Shown here: positions 1-11,639 of the stretch, one piece after another
Numbering within the stretch: position 1 is the stretch's first letter
How the letters are laid out: each line of letters begins with the position of its first letter
Assembly (NCBI GenBank): GCA_037783545.1
Contig: JBBELK010000054.1
Coordinates: forward strand, 124,001 to 188,000
From: Henricia sp. BOLD:AAB3569
Taxonomy: Eukaryota > Echinodermata > Asteroidea > Spinulosida > Echinasteridae
DNA length: 64,000 nt
Reading direction: 5' to 3'
Position numbers and translations under genes: made by a program
Notes under the pieces: generated by a model
What the model saw: only the letters and a program-made list of their open reading frames with translations
Database searches by the model: none
Told to the model about the DNA's origin: nothing

Positions 1-710
1 CAATATTAACATTTTCACTGCAGCAAAGCACTCACAGTGGCTCGAAAAACATCTGCATCCAGCAGGAAAGCCGCTGCCAGCGGCTTATATTACCTGTGCG
101 CATAAAAAAACCTAGGGCATATTTCACTAACGCCTTGCAATCATCGCAAATGCTTAAACCGATCAATTAACTCCAATACATGTACCATTGCCTCTTAGCG
201 AAGGATCTTAAAGAACGATTTCACAAACATTTTATGGTGGATTGTTTGTAGCGACTAAAGTGCACTCGCTACGCATAGTTTAAAACAACATCGTAGAATA
301 AAATCAAACCAAATTTTTTCGTCATCATGTGACTAAAAACGTCTGTTTGGAATCACAATTATTCCTAAACTCAATTTACTGGCATTTTATAATTTCACCA
401 CGGAACGATCGGTATTTCCTACCTCCGTGCTACAATTGTACCGATTCGCGATTTACGTTACTTTTTAGGAATCATTTTCGCCAATTGTGATCATTTTCAT
501 TAATAATTGTTCATCGCTGTTGCGATGGGTTTATATAAAACACAAGTTTCATGGACATCGCATTTTTTTGGTTAGCGATCATTATTGCAATGATCGCAAA
601 AAGTCATGTTACTGTAGTAAAAATGGCCCCCTAGTCTTCAACTAATTCCGTCTCAACCCCCCGAAAAAATTCCATAGTAATAGTAAAAGAGTTAATTTGT
701 CGTCTCCTAG
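1..710. other. Upstream intron or flank, no gene seen
   Basis: AT-rich sequence with no coding-like frame. It ends in a plausible splice acceptor (cgtctcctag) just before the first exon of the multi-exon gene, so at least its 3' part is probably intron. I see no recognisable repeat boundary in it. Confidence 0.5.
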
Positions 711-1012
711 ACACCTTGGACCCCAGTGAAAGACATCACTTCAGCTGCAACAGCGCCCTCCCACAGCCAAACATCATCTTCACCGACCCCGAATCCACCG
801 CCACGGTTAGCCTAATAATACAAGGCATTAGTAGGTACTACGAATCAAACTATTCATCGATGGTTTTAGAGAAGCCATACTTGACAGGAATCGTTGGGAA
901 CAGAAATCTGATGCGCAGAGAATCGCAGCCTGTCATGTCGGCCATTTACGAGGGTTCGGGAAGGCGGCTAAAAGTCAACATTGTTAAACTCGTCTTGCAA
1001 GAGAGAAAAAAG
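711..1012 (+). CDS. Unidentified multi-exon gene, exon A (internal)
   Basis: This exon is open from an acceptor (ctcctag) to a donor (AAG|gtatac). It starts with two bases of a split codon and ends in phase 0, so at least one earlier exon must lie upstream of the window. The translation begins TLDPSERHHF, contains SLIIQGISRYYESNYSS and LTGIVGNRNLMRRES, and ends VKLVLQERKK. The mixed hydrophobic and charged composition looks like a folded domain, but I do not recognise the family. It joins exon B in frame without a shift, which is the main support for it being real coding sequence. Confidence 0.6.
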
Positions 1013-1275
1013 GTATACACTGTCAAATGAATGCAATATTTGGCATGATGCTACATTGTAGAATAATAGTGCTACCGACCAATCAACCCCCCTCCCCCTA
1101 CACCACTCCCCCTACCCCCACTCCCCCCCCCCCCCCCCCACTTTTTAAGAGCTTGCTATGTCTATGTATGGTCGTGTAGCCATCGCATGTAATCGCATTA
1201 ATCAAAATTTAAGAAGTACTTTCATTCGCTTTTTAAATTTTTTAGCTTTTTAATTATTAACCTTTCTGTTATCAG

Positions 1276-1389
1276 AACCTTCTGGAGGAAGTTTCTGGGC
1301 TGGGTATTTATGACGATTCAAAGTTGAAAGTAGTGGAAGATTGTGTGGATTTCTTATTTGCAAGGAATGCAGAAGTACCTGATGTGAAG
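1276..1389 (+). CDS. Unidentified multi-exon gene, exon B
   Basis: A 38-codon exon between a good acceptor (gttatcag) and a donor (AAG|gtaatc), phase 0 at both ends. The translation begins NLLEEVSGLGIYDDSKLK and continues VVEDCVDFLFARNAEVPDVK; it is acidic and probably helical. It continues exon A and leads into exon C in the same phase. It is too short for an ORF scan and is supported by the phase agreement. Confidence 0.6.
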
Positions 1390-1571
1390 GTAATCACAAA
1401 ATGTGTATTTTATAAACTTGAAATATTTGTCCCAGACTTTTTTCTGGTGATCATGTTCATTGAACTAAAATTCATGTAGTGCTTAAGCTGGAAAGTGGAT
1501 TTCAATCTGGGCCCCGTTTGTCCAAAAAGGTAATAAAAAAAAGAGAAAGCTGAACTATATATTTATATATA

Positions 1572-2159
1572 TACAGTAAACTCCGGCTAAGTCGGCACTC
1601 TTGGGACCCGAAAATTTGTGCCGACTTACGCGAATGCCGACATATGCCATAAGTCGTCATTTTGCCGACTTACACAATGTTACATGAATGGCCTATGCAT
1701 ATGGTTAATTGCAGCATGGAGGCTTCAATTTACCTTGGTTTAATCTCCTTGTTTTTGTGGTTGATTCCAGCAACGAAATCCTCCATTGATTTATGTCAAC
1801 ATCGTGTTTTTATGGACACGCTAAATACGCGCGCGCGTGAGCGAGCACATGTGAAGTTCTACATGTACAGTATGCATATGACGACCCCCAAAATTGAAAG
1901 TGCGCATGCGTACAGGGGAAACCCCTTTTAAGTGCACGCAATCTTACACATGGCCAGGGCTGCATTCCACATACGCGAACGTTGCCAACGTTTGCCACTG
2001 GTACAGTGCTTTTGTGGACTGGTCTATGGAAATTAAGACGGGTACCAGTTGTTGGCGAACGATGCAAGGTTGTTGACGAACGATGCAAACGTTTGCAATG
2101 GCCGCCTTTAAGGCGATTTGCCGACTTGTACGATGTCGACTTGGCCAGAGTTTACTGTA
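1572..2159. mobile_element. pogo/Tigger-like MITE with TA ends
   Basis: Inverted termini TACAGTAAACTC...GTTTACTGTA continue inward as imperfect repeats of a 'ctaagtcggc / cgacttgg' motif, and TA lies at both outer edges. The TIR style resembles pogo/Tigger elements of the Tc1/mariner superfamily (family inferred from the termini only). There is no transposase; the short frames inside are not coding. It lies in the intron between exons B and C. Confidence 0.65.
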
Positions 2160-2401
2160 AATAGTGCTGTTACGAAGTCCGCAAGTTCGGGTTCGGTTCG
2201 GTGCGGATAAATTTCACAATTTCTCCCTGAACAAGTGATGATGATCACGCGGTCGCCACGTGCAGCCAACTTTCTTTATCTTCAAATCCGCTCTTTTACA
2301 CGGTTCCAGATAAGAGCACATTTTTTGACAACTTCCCCCCCATGGGGTGTTGAGATTTTGATACCATAAAATTTGTCATTTTTCTCATTACCATTCTGAA
2401 A

Positions 2402-2600
2402 TGTCGAGATTTTGCGACCATAAGAAGAAATCTGTGGCAGATCCATGCTCATTAAAATATAAAAACACAAAAGATATTCCAGGCGAAACACGGACATTCC
2501 AGGCGGTATCTGGGCGCTGCCAGGAATTTCCATTGTGTTTTTGTATTTTAATGAGCGTGGATTTGCTGCAGATTTCTTCTTATGGTCGCAGAAACTCGAC
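2402..2600. repeat. Foldback repeat in intron
   Basis: The left arm (tcgagattttgcgaccataag...) is mirrored by the right arm (...cttatggtcgcagaaactcga). The arms are about 75 bp around a short spacer. Probably a hairpin MITE; a related partial sequence lies just upstream at about 2346-2400. Confidence 0.6.
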
Positions 2601-2877
2601 CTAGCCTGCGCGACTTATGCTACATATTTTCAAGGATATTGTCAAAAAACCACCAATGTTTTGTAAACTAATTTTTGTGGTTCCATAAAGCAGTGCAGTG
2701 ATGATGACACAACCTTTTGCTTCCACATCCAAGTTGGAGGTTGTAAATTTCTTCGCATGGATAGTAATTTGGGAAGGTATTTTATATGATTGTTTTAAAG
2801 GCTGTTTTAGACTTTAACAGTTTGCAGAATGTAAGTTTAAGGTTTAAACAATTTTGGTTTTTCAATTTTGGACATGA

Positions 2878-3306
2878 CTCTTTCCACGGTGAAGGGGGCA
2901 TTTTGGCAACACAGACCATATTTTCCAGAAAATACCTTTGTCTGGTCTTAAAATAAAATAAATAAGTTTCAGTTGTTCTGAAGAGATAAATTAGGCCCTA
3001 AAAGGGTTACAAATAGTGTGACAACATGCCTTTCTAAAAACCCTGCGTACAAGTTTCCAATATACGCTCGTAACCGGGACGGCCTAAAATGTAACAAGTG
3101 TCCGTCCCAGTTACGAGCGTATATTGGAAATTTGTACACAGGATTTTTAGAAAGGCATGTTGTCACACTATTTGTAACCCTTTTTTGACCCTAGTTTATC
3201 TCATCAGAACAACTTAAACTTATTTCTTTTATTTTGAGATTAGAAAAAGGTATTTCCTCGAAAATAAGGTCTGTGTTGCCGAATTGCCCCCTTTACTGTG
3301 GAAAGA
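2878..3306. repeat. Long palindromic foldback element
   Basis: Two arms of roughly 190 bp. The left begins ctctttccacggtgaaggggg and its mirror ends ccccctttactgtggaaagac. The centre is near 3095, between the inverted pair 'acgctcgtaaccgggac' and 'gtcccagttacgagcgt'. The arms are diverged at a few positions but match almost end to end. It ends 140 bp before exon C. Confidence 0.75.
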
Positions 3307-3445
3307 CCCACATACATTTTTACCTTTTTTTCGATGATATCTATATCTACGATGCGCACAGTGCGATTTTACAGCCCGTTTGTGAAGACAGGTTACATTT
3401 GTCCATAAGGGTTCATGAAATGCCATCATTCTTCTCTCTTTGCAG

Positions 3446-3658
3446 TCAATCAGGTACTTTATGGAGGATGAATTTGCGAACCCCAAAAAATCGCCTGAAC
3501 CCCGAAAGCAGCCATCCGTCACTAAGGCAGACTTTGCCAAATACTTTAATAACTTTGTACTCAATGCTCTCAGAGTCAGCTTGACAAACGTGCTGTATGT
3601 TGGCAAGACGACAGTGATTCTCCGTTTGGAAGTGCCGGAAAACCACATTGTATTAGTG
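3446..3658 (+). CDS. Unidentified multi-exon gene, exon C
   Basis: A 71-codon exon from the acceptor ctttgcag to the donor GTG|gtacgt, phase 0 at both ends. It encodes a segment starting SIRYFMEDEFANPKKSPEPR and ending LEVPENHIVLV. A short proline/lysine-rich linker is followed by an amphipathic stretch (FAKYFNNFVLNALRVSL) and beta-strand-like sequence. It joins exon B and exon D in frame. The family is not recognised. Confidence 0.6.
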
Positions 3659-4704
3659 GTACGTAGTTTTCTTATAACACTGAACCGGCAAAGGTGGATA
3701 CAGACCCAGCATTTTTATTGCGACCGCAAAACTGAACATTTGCCGCGTTTTTACACTACACCTCGATTTGGCTTCAACTCGCTTTCAGAACCCGCAAAAG
3801 TCACCACTAATTGCAGCGCATGCGTGAGCTGTTGGGTGTTGCGGCACTAGTGCCAGATTGGTAAATTAAATCTACTACACGGCGGGCACCGCCCCAAGGA
3901 CACTCAAATTTCCAAATCTGTATTCGGGTAGCGTTTACACTACAAGCAACCTTGACAATTGCGGGGTTCAACCCTACCCAAAAGGTGACTTGAAAAGGGT
4001 GAATCAGACCCGGGTCTGATCCGCCTTTTTTTCAATTCACCTTTTGCGTTTACACTTAGCGCCTACCCGGCTTCAACTCCCCTTTTTTGGAATTGCGGAG
4101 TTCGATTTGACAATAGCGAATCGAGTGTAAACGGGCCTTAAGGAGCACAAGTATACGTGTCATTCCATGAAAATGGTGCACAGTGTCCCTCTTATATCGT
4201 GACATTTCTGGAGTGAATTTTTATAAATAAAGGGCTTTCTGAGAATGATTACCCACAGGATATAGACCAATCCGAGAGCCGAAGTCCTCTTCTCTGTACG
4301 TCCGCCAGCCATGAGTTTTGTGTTGATGATAAGCTGTTACATTATGTTTTCACTTCGAACAATTTTGCGTGTTTATTGTAAGCTTGCGAAACCCGTGTAC
4401 GCGAAGGGGGCTCGTTGAGCGCTGTTCGATTTAACAGCAACACAGAACACCCAGTTCATGGCAGTGGATGGCCCCAGTTATGGCGGACGTGCGGGAAAGG
4501 AGTCCTTAGCAACCGGACTCGTCTATAAGCAATGAATGTCAAAGAAACTATTAGTATCAAGATTTTATTTTATATTCAGCAGAAAAGTCAAAATGGGCAG
4601 TTCACAAATTCAGAGACACTCAAGCATGTTGTGTCCAATTTTGGGTTACCAAGAGGTGAAATTGACGTTTAGGAATAGTTGTCATCAGCCATAATTGTTT
4701 TAAC

Positions 4705-5754
4705 GTAAACACCTCAACAAAAGTAAGTTCCCCCCCTAAATGATTGCTTATATCTCCCAAAGTAAAATTCGGAATTACATGAAACTTGATGTGAATGATG
4801 TAATGTATGGAACAGGCATTTCAAGTGGTTGATCCATACCTAATGTTATGCATGAATGAGCAGCATTTAAAGGTGAAATGGACACTTTTCAAAAATTGCA
4901 AAATGCAGTCAACAATTCCCTAATTCTGTTCACACATGAGAAGTACAGTTTTGGTCCTCGTATCTCGTGGTGTTCGTGCACCGGGACTGCACTAAGCAGT
5001 TTAACTTAAGAAAATGCCACGCATGTCCATTTAAGACAGGGCCATGCCATATGCCTTCTATAGAGACCCTTACACCTGTAAAACAAGTAGCCCGTAGGAT
5101 GGAAGTCAGTCCAAATGCAATAAGGAAATTGCGTTCAAAATTTGAATTGATTGGAGCTGTCGCAGACTTGCCAAGAACTGCATGGTCGACCAAACGTTTC
5201 TACCCCTGCAGACAATGCACGCCCACACAGGGCAATGAGTTTTAGAGATTCAAGAAATTGACCGAATGATATGGCCAGCAAACTCCCCCGATCTCAATCC
5301 CATAGAACATTTGTGGGATCAACTGAAGCGGACATTTGATCGGAGAACTGATGATCAAACAACACTCCAGGACTTGCCCCAGATGCTGTAGGAGTGGATT
5401 ACCCTTCCGCAGCGGAGGATCACCCGTCTCATCAACACAATAATGCGTGATCGATGTCGTCAGGTGTTACAAAATCACAGTGGTTACACAAGATACCGGG
5501 GACCAAAACTGTACTTGTCATGTGTGAACAGAATTAGGGAATTGTTGACTGCATTTTGCAATTTTTGAAAAGTGTCCATTTCAACTTTAAATGCTGCTTA
5601 TTCATGCATAACATTAGGTATGAACCCACCACTTGAAATGCACGTTCCATGCATTGCACTAATCATTCCCACCAAGTTTCGTGTAATTCCGAAATTTACT
5701 TTGGGAGATATAGGCAATTGTTTAGGGGGGAACTTACTTTTGTTGAGGTGTTTA
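4705..5754 (+). mobile_element. Internally deleted Tc1/mariner element with long TIRs
   Basis: The element is bounded by TA and has terminal inverted repeats of more than 200 bp (left TAAACACCTCAACAAAAGT, mirrored at 5735-5754). Between them, about 5060-5200 encodes a Tc1-type helix-turn-helix (TPVKQVARRMEVSPNAIRKL). From about 5270 a C-terminal transposase stretch follows (SPDLNPIEHLWDQLKR, then RLINTIMRDRCRQVL). The central catalytic part is deleted, and an in-frame TAG lies near 5388-5390. It is a non-autonomous, dead copy in the intron between exons C and D. Confidence 0.85.
5080..5490 (+). pseudogene. Tc1 transposase remnant (HTH plus C-terminal part)
   Basis: The N-terminal DNA-binding helix-turn-helix and the C-terminal 'SPDLNPIEHLWD' segment of a DD34E/D Tc1-like transposase are both readable, but in different frames. 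The region carrying the first two catalytic aspartates is missing, and a stop codon interrupts the C-terminal part. Confidence 0.8.
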
Positions 5755-6287
5755 GATTCATACGGAAGAAAAAAAAAAATATCTTGATCATTTTTTTTTC
5801 TCCGATGGACTGGTAAAATATCTTAAGGATTGAGAAAATTTCTCATGGAATGCTTGTCACTCTCAAGCATTGGTGTCCTTTCATACGATGACACTTTTGT
5901 AAGATTTTCTCAAGCATGAAAAAATATCTCAAGCCTTGCAAGTTTTTTTGCCTCGTATGAAAAGGGCTTTATCCGGGGGAAACCTATCATCATTACCCTG
6001 ATCATAGGGCTCCATTAAATCACTTCATACACCGTCTCAGCTCCCTGTGGAGTATACAGCTCTGGCTGTCAATCACGCATTCAATGGCTAATCAAACACA
6101 TCCACATTCGCTACTCCCTCACGGGTACCCACTTTTAAAGTAAATATTCTTCGCTATCCAAATATTGCACAGGAAGTTCTTTTTTAAAATTTGGTAACTC
6201 GGGGAAGCCTTTTTTTGTAAATGCATCAAAATGTTTGAGTAGAAAATTTCTGATTCATCATGATTTTACTATTATTTATATTACTAG

Positions 6288-6475
6288 TTCTTGGACTGCT
6301 CATCTCCGGAACGTTTCAGTCAACCCGTCATCAGAGACAGTTCTGAGCCCTATTGTGGTAGCTCCTGGAATCTGCCAGAAAACATAGACTGCTGGAAGAC
6401 TCCAGAGGCACCTGCTAATGTCTTCTTTGGTTATACGGGGTTTCCAGAAAGTAATATTGGCTACTCACATTTGAA
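6288..6475 (+). CDS. Unidentified multi-exon gene, exon D
   Basis: Open from the acceptor ttactag to the donor TTGAA|gtaagc, ending in phase 2. The translation starts FLDCSSPERFSQPVIRDSS and continues with WNLPENIDCWKTPEAPANV, ending near FPESNIGYSHL. It is rich in Pro, Cys and Trp. Its last two bases fit both exon E (ending in a stop) and exon F (continuing the protein), so this is a possible branch point for alternative splicing. Confidence 0.6.
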
Positions 6476-6637
6476 GTAAGCCAAACCAAGCAAGGATATA
6501 ACATAAAGGCTAATGTATCAGTGAATCACTAGCCTGTAGCCTGGCGTACATTTGAAATTTCAGGATATTTTGAAGCACTTCTAAAGTGTGCACGTTCCTG
6601 TTTAAATGAAGAAGTGCGTGGTTGGTGCATCACTATC

Positions 6638-7070
6638 TTAAAGATAGTATACATGATTGGTAAACTGTTACAAATAGTTTTATCCCCCTGTGTGATTGAA
6701 GATATGCATGATTAAAACCAACCTGAGCAAAATTAACCAGCTCCGTACTTCGTCTAACTTTTGAGAAACCACGGCCTGTGCACGAAGTGGTTTTGGGGCG
6801 AAGTAGCATTTGGGCGATGTATATAGTGTTTGGAAGAAGTGATTTGGGGCGAAAATGGCACTTGGGCGAAATGGTTTTGGGGCGATTTGATTTTTCGTCT
6901 AATGAGACGAAAACTAATTGTTTTACTCATTTCTCAAAGACTATCGCACTTCAGACAAAATTATTTCAGGGGAAGCTTTCTACAGTCATCATGTTTATAT
7001 TGTGTAAGTTAGGCGTAAATCTGTGAACATTTCTGATTTTCGAGATACCAATCATGTATACTGCCTTTAG
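6638..7070 (+). mobile_element. TTAA-type MITE, copy 1
   Basis: It begins TTAAAGATAGTATAC and ends GTATACTGCCTTTAG, so the inverted termini share the core 'AGTATACATGATTGGTA'. The body contains a 'ttttggggcgaagt' block. A second copy in the opposite orientation lies at 12914-13368 with perfect TTAA at both ends, which defines the boundaries. A TTAA target is used by piggyBac and Kolobok superfamilies; which one applies is not decidable here. Confidence 0.75.
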
Positions 7071-7144
7071 GTCTTATAATCATCAATAGTACAAATTTAC
7101 ACCATAACTATATGTATTAGTATTCAAGGATATGAAGGTGGATA

Positions 7145-7396
7145 GTATTGACCCCTTTCGAACACGTGCGAATATGCCATTTTGGGAGTCAAATAATGCT
7201 GAGTCATTGTGGAAGCAATGTGCGTGCGCGTTGTGTGTGTCTCTGGTGGGCGTAACGCGGTTTAGTTCACCAATGGGAGCCTCGGCATAGCGCGTTACGC
7301 GCGCTATGGACACACACAACGCGCACGCACATTGCTTCCACAACGACGCGGCATTGTTTTACTCCCAAAATGACGTCATTGGCACGAGCTCAATAC
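7145..7396 (+). mobile_element. Short TIR element (GTATTGA termini), copy 1
   Basis: Inverted ends GTATTGA...TCAATAC with inner arms containing 'atgccattttgggagtcaaa' and 'tttactcccaaaatgacgtc'. The centre holds the inverted pair 'gaagcaatgtgcgtgcgcgt'/'acgcgcacgcacattgcttc'. A second copy in the same orientation is at 16551-16789. Confidence 0.75.
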
Positions 7397-7590
7397 ACAT
7401 ATGGACTGGCAATGGGGTCACTAGCCCATGTCTATGGCCCCGAGGGACTGTTAGTGACCACAAGAGGGTCCTATTTCTGGGAGTCCGAAGGCCGAGGGAA
7501 ATAGAACCCTCTTGTGTTTACTCACAGTCCCGAGGGCCCCATAGACGTGCTCTGATCTGGTGACCGAATTATGCCAGTCCATGTGTTTTA
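7397..7590. repeat. Palindromic element abutting a MITE
   Basis: Termini 'acatatggactggca' and 'tgccagtccatgtg' enclose arms 'ggccccgagggactgttagt' and 'actcacagtcccgagggcc' around a centre near 7487. It directly adjoins the GTATTGA element, so one may have inserted at the edge of the other. Confidence 0.65.
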
Positions 7591-8136
7591 TAACATGTCT
7601 TTGGCCAAGCTATAAATGCATTGAAATTTGCTAAGAAGCAATCCATCAAATGGCATTTATCTAGGTTTTTTAACAGAAGGCAGGATTATGAACCAGAACC
7701 CTTCAACAATATAAGCACTTCAACAATAAGCTCCTCAAGAGCTAGGCAGTTCATCAGTTAATAAGGAAACGTTTGGCTTCCTAGCCTCGGTTTCTTAGTT
7801 GCTGTTCACGGACACAGTTGGCAACCTCCGGAGGGCTACCGGTCACTAGTTTTATAGACTAGTGCCCGGTCACTAGTTTTTTTAGACTAGTGGCCCGGTC
7901 AGGGACAAAACGACTTTGAGATTCCGCCATTACCGGCGCGGTCTGAGAGTGAAATGATTACATGAAGCACGTAGCTGCAAAGTTGGTGCACTGCTATGCT
8001 AATACAATCTCTGCAACGGGGCCACCTGTTTATAGTGGCCAGTTTTTTATGGTCCAGAGGGTGGCCAAGTACAGACATGTTTCATGACTTGTATTTAATG
8101 TATTCTCTCTCTTTCTCTGTTCTCCCCCTCTCTTAG

Positions 8137-8269
8137 TATGGACCTCTTTGACGATAAAGGCAACATTATCAGTCTTCAGAAGTTCACAGAGAAAAATGAG
8201 CAAGACAGATTCTTCACTGCATGCTATGGCTACAAAATCATTGGCACGGATAGGACAAAAACAAAGTAG
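8137..8269 (+). CDS. Candidate alternative terminal exon E
   Basis: The acceptor ctctcttag follows a long pyrimidine tract. The exon gives a frame that continues exon D (AA+T) as NMDLFDDKGNIISLQKFTEK, then NEQDRFFTACYGYKIIG, and ends at TAG (8267-8269). No donor precedes the stop, so it would end the protein. Exon D also splices in phase to exon F, so exon E is either an alternative 3' exon or the true end of one gene, with exons F-I belonging to a second gene. Its strong acceptor and folded-looking sequence argue that it is used. Confidence 0.45.
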
Positions 8270-9134
8270 CCAACTCTGTGGTGTCCGATTTTTGTTTGTT
8301 CTCAGTCTAGTGTTTTAGTGCCCGGGATCGAGGGCCGCGTAGGACTTTACATGCACTGTAAACTGTCGACATTTCGTGGTAGTGACAAAAAATGTTGATG
8401 TTGAGGGAAGGGGGTCTTGAAAAATAATACTCTCTGTAGAACAGTGAAAATGTTGACAACTTTAGATGGCCCTTAAGCGACAAATTGTGAGGGAGTTTTC
8501 AAAATATCTCGAAACATTCGCGGGGGTTCTCAATTTCCTCGCGTGAGTCGCAGGGCCTCGCTCTCGTGTCGATAGAACCCGTCTCGAACCCTTCTCAATT
8601 TAGTTTCCGTGAGTCAGAAAGTGCGAAAAATGTGAGACAACTTTGTGAGGGGTTGGTGACGACCTATGAAACTAAATTGTGACTGATTGGAGACAAACAT
8701 GAAAATCTGACATTCCGGGTGCAAGACAGGTGCGAACTCCCCTGGGACCCCTGGGAGCGGGACAAAATTGCAAATGAATTGAGAATAATTGCCAAACAAA
8801 TTGCCAAACAAATTGTCGCGCGAATGTCGCGCGACACGTCTGCGAACTCCCAGCGATTTTTAGCACAAATTTCGCCAGGAGTTCGTGCGACATTTGTGCG
8901 ACATTCGTGCAACATACGCAAACGTGTCGTAAGTACCAATTCAGTGTGATTCCAAGAGAAAATTGTCGCTAATACACGTATTTTCTGGAAATTTGTCGCA
9001 AGCTGTCGCAGCTCAGTGAGATACTACCTTTAATACCTATTAAATGCTATGTGTTCCTAACGTAAACCTACCTAAAAATATAATCTATCTACATTTATCA
9101 ATTGAACCAAAGTGACCTGTTTCGGTTTCTTCAG

Positions 9135-9367
9135 AGTCACCTCATGCGACATCCAGAGCGGAGTAGAGTACTGGTCTTCACCACTACCACGGATCACTGA
9201 ACTAGCCGTGTCTCAGAACACTGTCTATGTTTTAACAAGAGAGGGCGTTTATGCTCTGGATGCGAACAAGCTCAAACCGTTGGTCATCGTACAGCTCAAG
9301 CCCAAACTGTACATCGCGTCATCAAATGATGCAGGCGTCTTGCTGCGTCTGGGAGAAGAAAGTTCAA
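9135..9367 (+). CDS. Unidentified multi-exon gene, exon F (propeller-like)
   Basis: Acceptor ttcttcag, donor TCAA|gtaaga (phase 1). The translation contains SCDIQSGVEYWSSPLPRITE, then LAVSQNTVYVLTREGVYALD and a further strand pattern VIVQLKPKLYIASSNDAGVLL. The alternation of beta strands with 'xxVYVLTxxGVYALD' resembles a blade of a beta-propeller repeat. The first base completes a codon started in exon D. No family assignment is possible by eye. Confidence 0.55.
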
Positions 9368-9887
9368 GTAAGATAAGAATAGACCATTTAAAGGCCCATT
9401 GTATCATTTACAATGATTATATTTTGTTTTCCATGAGTTGACAAGAAAAACCTTACTCAAAGTGTTGATAGCAATGGTAACAAACACCACATGAATTTAT
9501 TTCCGTCCAAAATGGTATTTCATGTTGGAAATCTACAACCGAAGGTGGTTTTCTAAAGTCCCGTGCAAAATAAACTAAGGTGATGACTGCAGATTAGCTA
9601 TCTTTATTTTAAAAATCGGCTCTTTATAACACCATTAAAAAACCATTTCATAATTTTTTTTTGTTTCCTTTTTAAAAGTCTTTATTCGATTGAAATAACC
9701 GGACCGAAAATACTGTGCCCGGACTTGATCACACCGTCTAAAAACACTTGGTCGGACCGTATCACCTGAAAATTTCCAGTACTATTCAGTCCGGGCGGAC
9801 CCAAATCAACCCAGACTGGATCTCCTGCGACACTGGAACTAGGCTAAGTACATATACATGTAACAGGCATTTGTAATCGGGTGGTGT

Positions 9888-9986
9888 CTATAATAGACCT
9901 TTATCACGGTGCGTCCATCTTTGTCTCGTTTCCCATAGTACCTGTCGGGTACGATTAGTGTGTCTGCGCTACTATGGTAACTGGGG
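9888..9986 (+). repeat. Solo end of the 'tagacctttat' MITE family
   Basis: The sequence 'aatagacctttatcacggtg' followed by 'cgtccatctttgtctcgttt' matches the left end of the element at 40290-40573. The right end is not seen. The SINE begins immediately after it. Confidence 0.5.
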
Positions 9987-10357
9987 TGTTATGGCCGAGC
10001 GGTCTAGCGCGTCGAACTCAAGTTCCTGGCCAGTACTAGAATGTGGGTTCGATTCCGGTCCGTGACACTTGTGCTCTTGAGCAAGGCACTTAATCACACT
10101 TGTTCCGTCCTTCAGAAAGGATGTAAAGCCGTTGGTCCAGTGTCTACATGTAACGCACTTTAAAGATCCCAGAGCATTCCTTCATGAAGAGCAAGGGGAG
10201 GGATTCCCCGGTGTCTCTGGCCGTTTCTAATTCATCTTAGAAGTTGATAGTTATTCGAATATCTATGTTAATTGATCCCATTCCTGTAATTGGCGGTTCT
10301 TCCGCTGTTGGATGTGGTGAATAAATAAATAAAATAAATAAAATAAATAAATAAATG
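9987..10357 (+). mobile_element. tRNA-derived SINE, copy 1
   Basis: The head contains an A-box-like TGGCCGAGCGG and a B-box GGTTCGATTCC at tRNA spacing, including an extra-arm-like stretch as in Leu/Ser tRNAs. A tRNA-unrelated body (gagcaaggcacttaatcaca..., ...ttggatgtggtg) and a tail of (aaat)n repeats follow. A second, closely similar copy is at 55865-56242. The two agree from the head to the tail, which defines the element. It relies on an internal RNA polymerase III promoter and on LINE machinery in trans. Confidence 0.85.
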
Positions 10358-11244
10358 GTACCGATATCCGCGCCAAATCTGTGTAGTGTGCGCAGCTAGC
10401 TCGCATGTCAGGCTAGGCGTGCGTTGCCTTCGTGGGGTTTGTTCATATACTTCGGTCTCATTCGTCCACTGTTTTGTGCCATATTTCTGAGGAATTTATC
10501 AAGATTGTCGTGAACAAAATATCATTAAGAAACTAGCGCCCATTTTCGAAAATTTAGGGTATAATTAAATACCCTTGGAATGTTGGATTTGAAACCCAGA
10601 CTGAGGCACATTTAAGCGATGAGCGATGAATTTTAGCGGGATGTGCCGCATGACCGTCATGGGGCCAGCGAAGCTTCGGGTAGGGATGCCTCGGTCGCTA
10701 TGTTGCGGTCGTGATGCTACAGTCACCGCTATTTCAGCGCGTGTCTATGTGGACTGTTGGCCGTCCGTGCACGGCGTTAGCCCCAGGGTGGTGGCGCGGC
10801 ATACAGTTTTTAAGCGTTTCTGTCTTTAATACTGCACAGTATTAAAGACGGATTACAAACGGTATTATTTCAGCATAAGACTGATAACTGTGTATGATAA
10901 GCACTGTAGTTCAGTAAGCACTAGCTTATCTATGTTCCGAGAAACCAATGAAAAACTGGATCTCTGGCTGTACTGCATTTTGTTCACATGAGGGCGCCCT
11001 TGTTAAAAAATTGTGTGCACATGCATTTATATAAATTCATCATATTTTAATTTATTTAAAAAGATTTCATGTGGGATGGAATCATTGCATTGCATAGTTG
11101 GAACCACTTCTATCTTCTGTTTCAGTAAGGTTTTCCAGTCAAATGGTTCATTATAATTTTGGGAAAATTGTTATTTAATTGCCTCAACGAATAACTTGTT
11201 TCATTCTGTGTTGTGCTAATTTATCAATTTCTACATCTTCACAG

Positions 11245-11365
11245 CATTTATGAAAGTATTGGGCCCATGTGAAGTGATAGTCATAGGCGGCAGCGGACTG
11301 CAGTACAACCGAACATTCCTCGCATTGGACAATCATTTACTCATTCTACGGCGCCGTAGAGTCAC
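11245..11365 (+). CDS. Unidentified multi-exon gene, exon G
   Basis: The acceptor cttcacag continues exon F in phase (A+CA), giving TFMKVLGPCEVIVIGGSG, then LQYNRTFLALDNHLLILRR. Two donors are possible: the strong CAC|gtaagt at 11366 (phase 2), and a weaker GCC|gtagag at 11356 (phase 1). Only the weaker one joins exon H in frame. The sequence has a beta-strand/turn pattern like exon F. Confidence 0.5.
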
Positions 11366-11639
11366 GTAAGTTGAAATGTAAAACGACACACTGAAAACCA
11401 TAGAACTAATCACGTTCAAATGACGTCACTTCCTACAAGTTGTCACGTGCATCAGGATTTTTAGCGTAATTTTCTGTGACGCGCATCGGTTGCGCCGTAT
11501 TTCGAACAAATTTCGAGCAACACGCGCGCGTGTTTAGAACATTTCCCAGGGTGTGCGTGCGCGTACTTGATGGCATTTAATACACAATAGCATTTTTCCT
11601 ACGAAGATTGCATCTGTGAGAGTGGTCAATTGACGTGGA

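Noticed and set aside
7083..7563. Short frames on both strands containing 'NAHAHCFHND'
   Set aside because: They lie inside the GTATTGA MITE and recur in its second copy at 16.6 kb; this reflects the repeat and not a gene.
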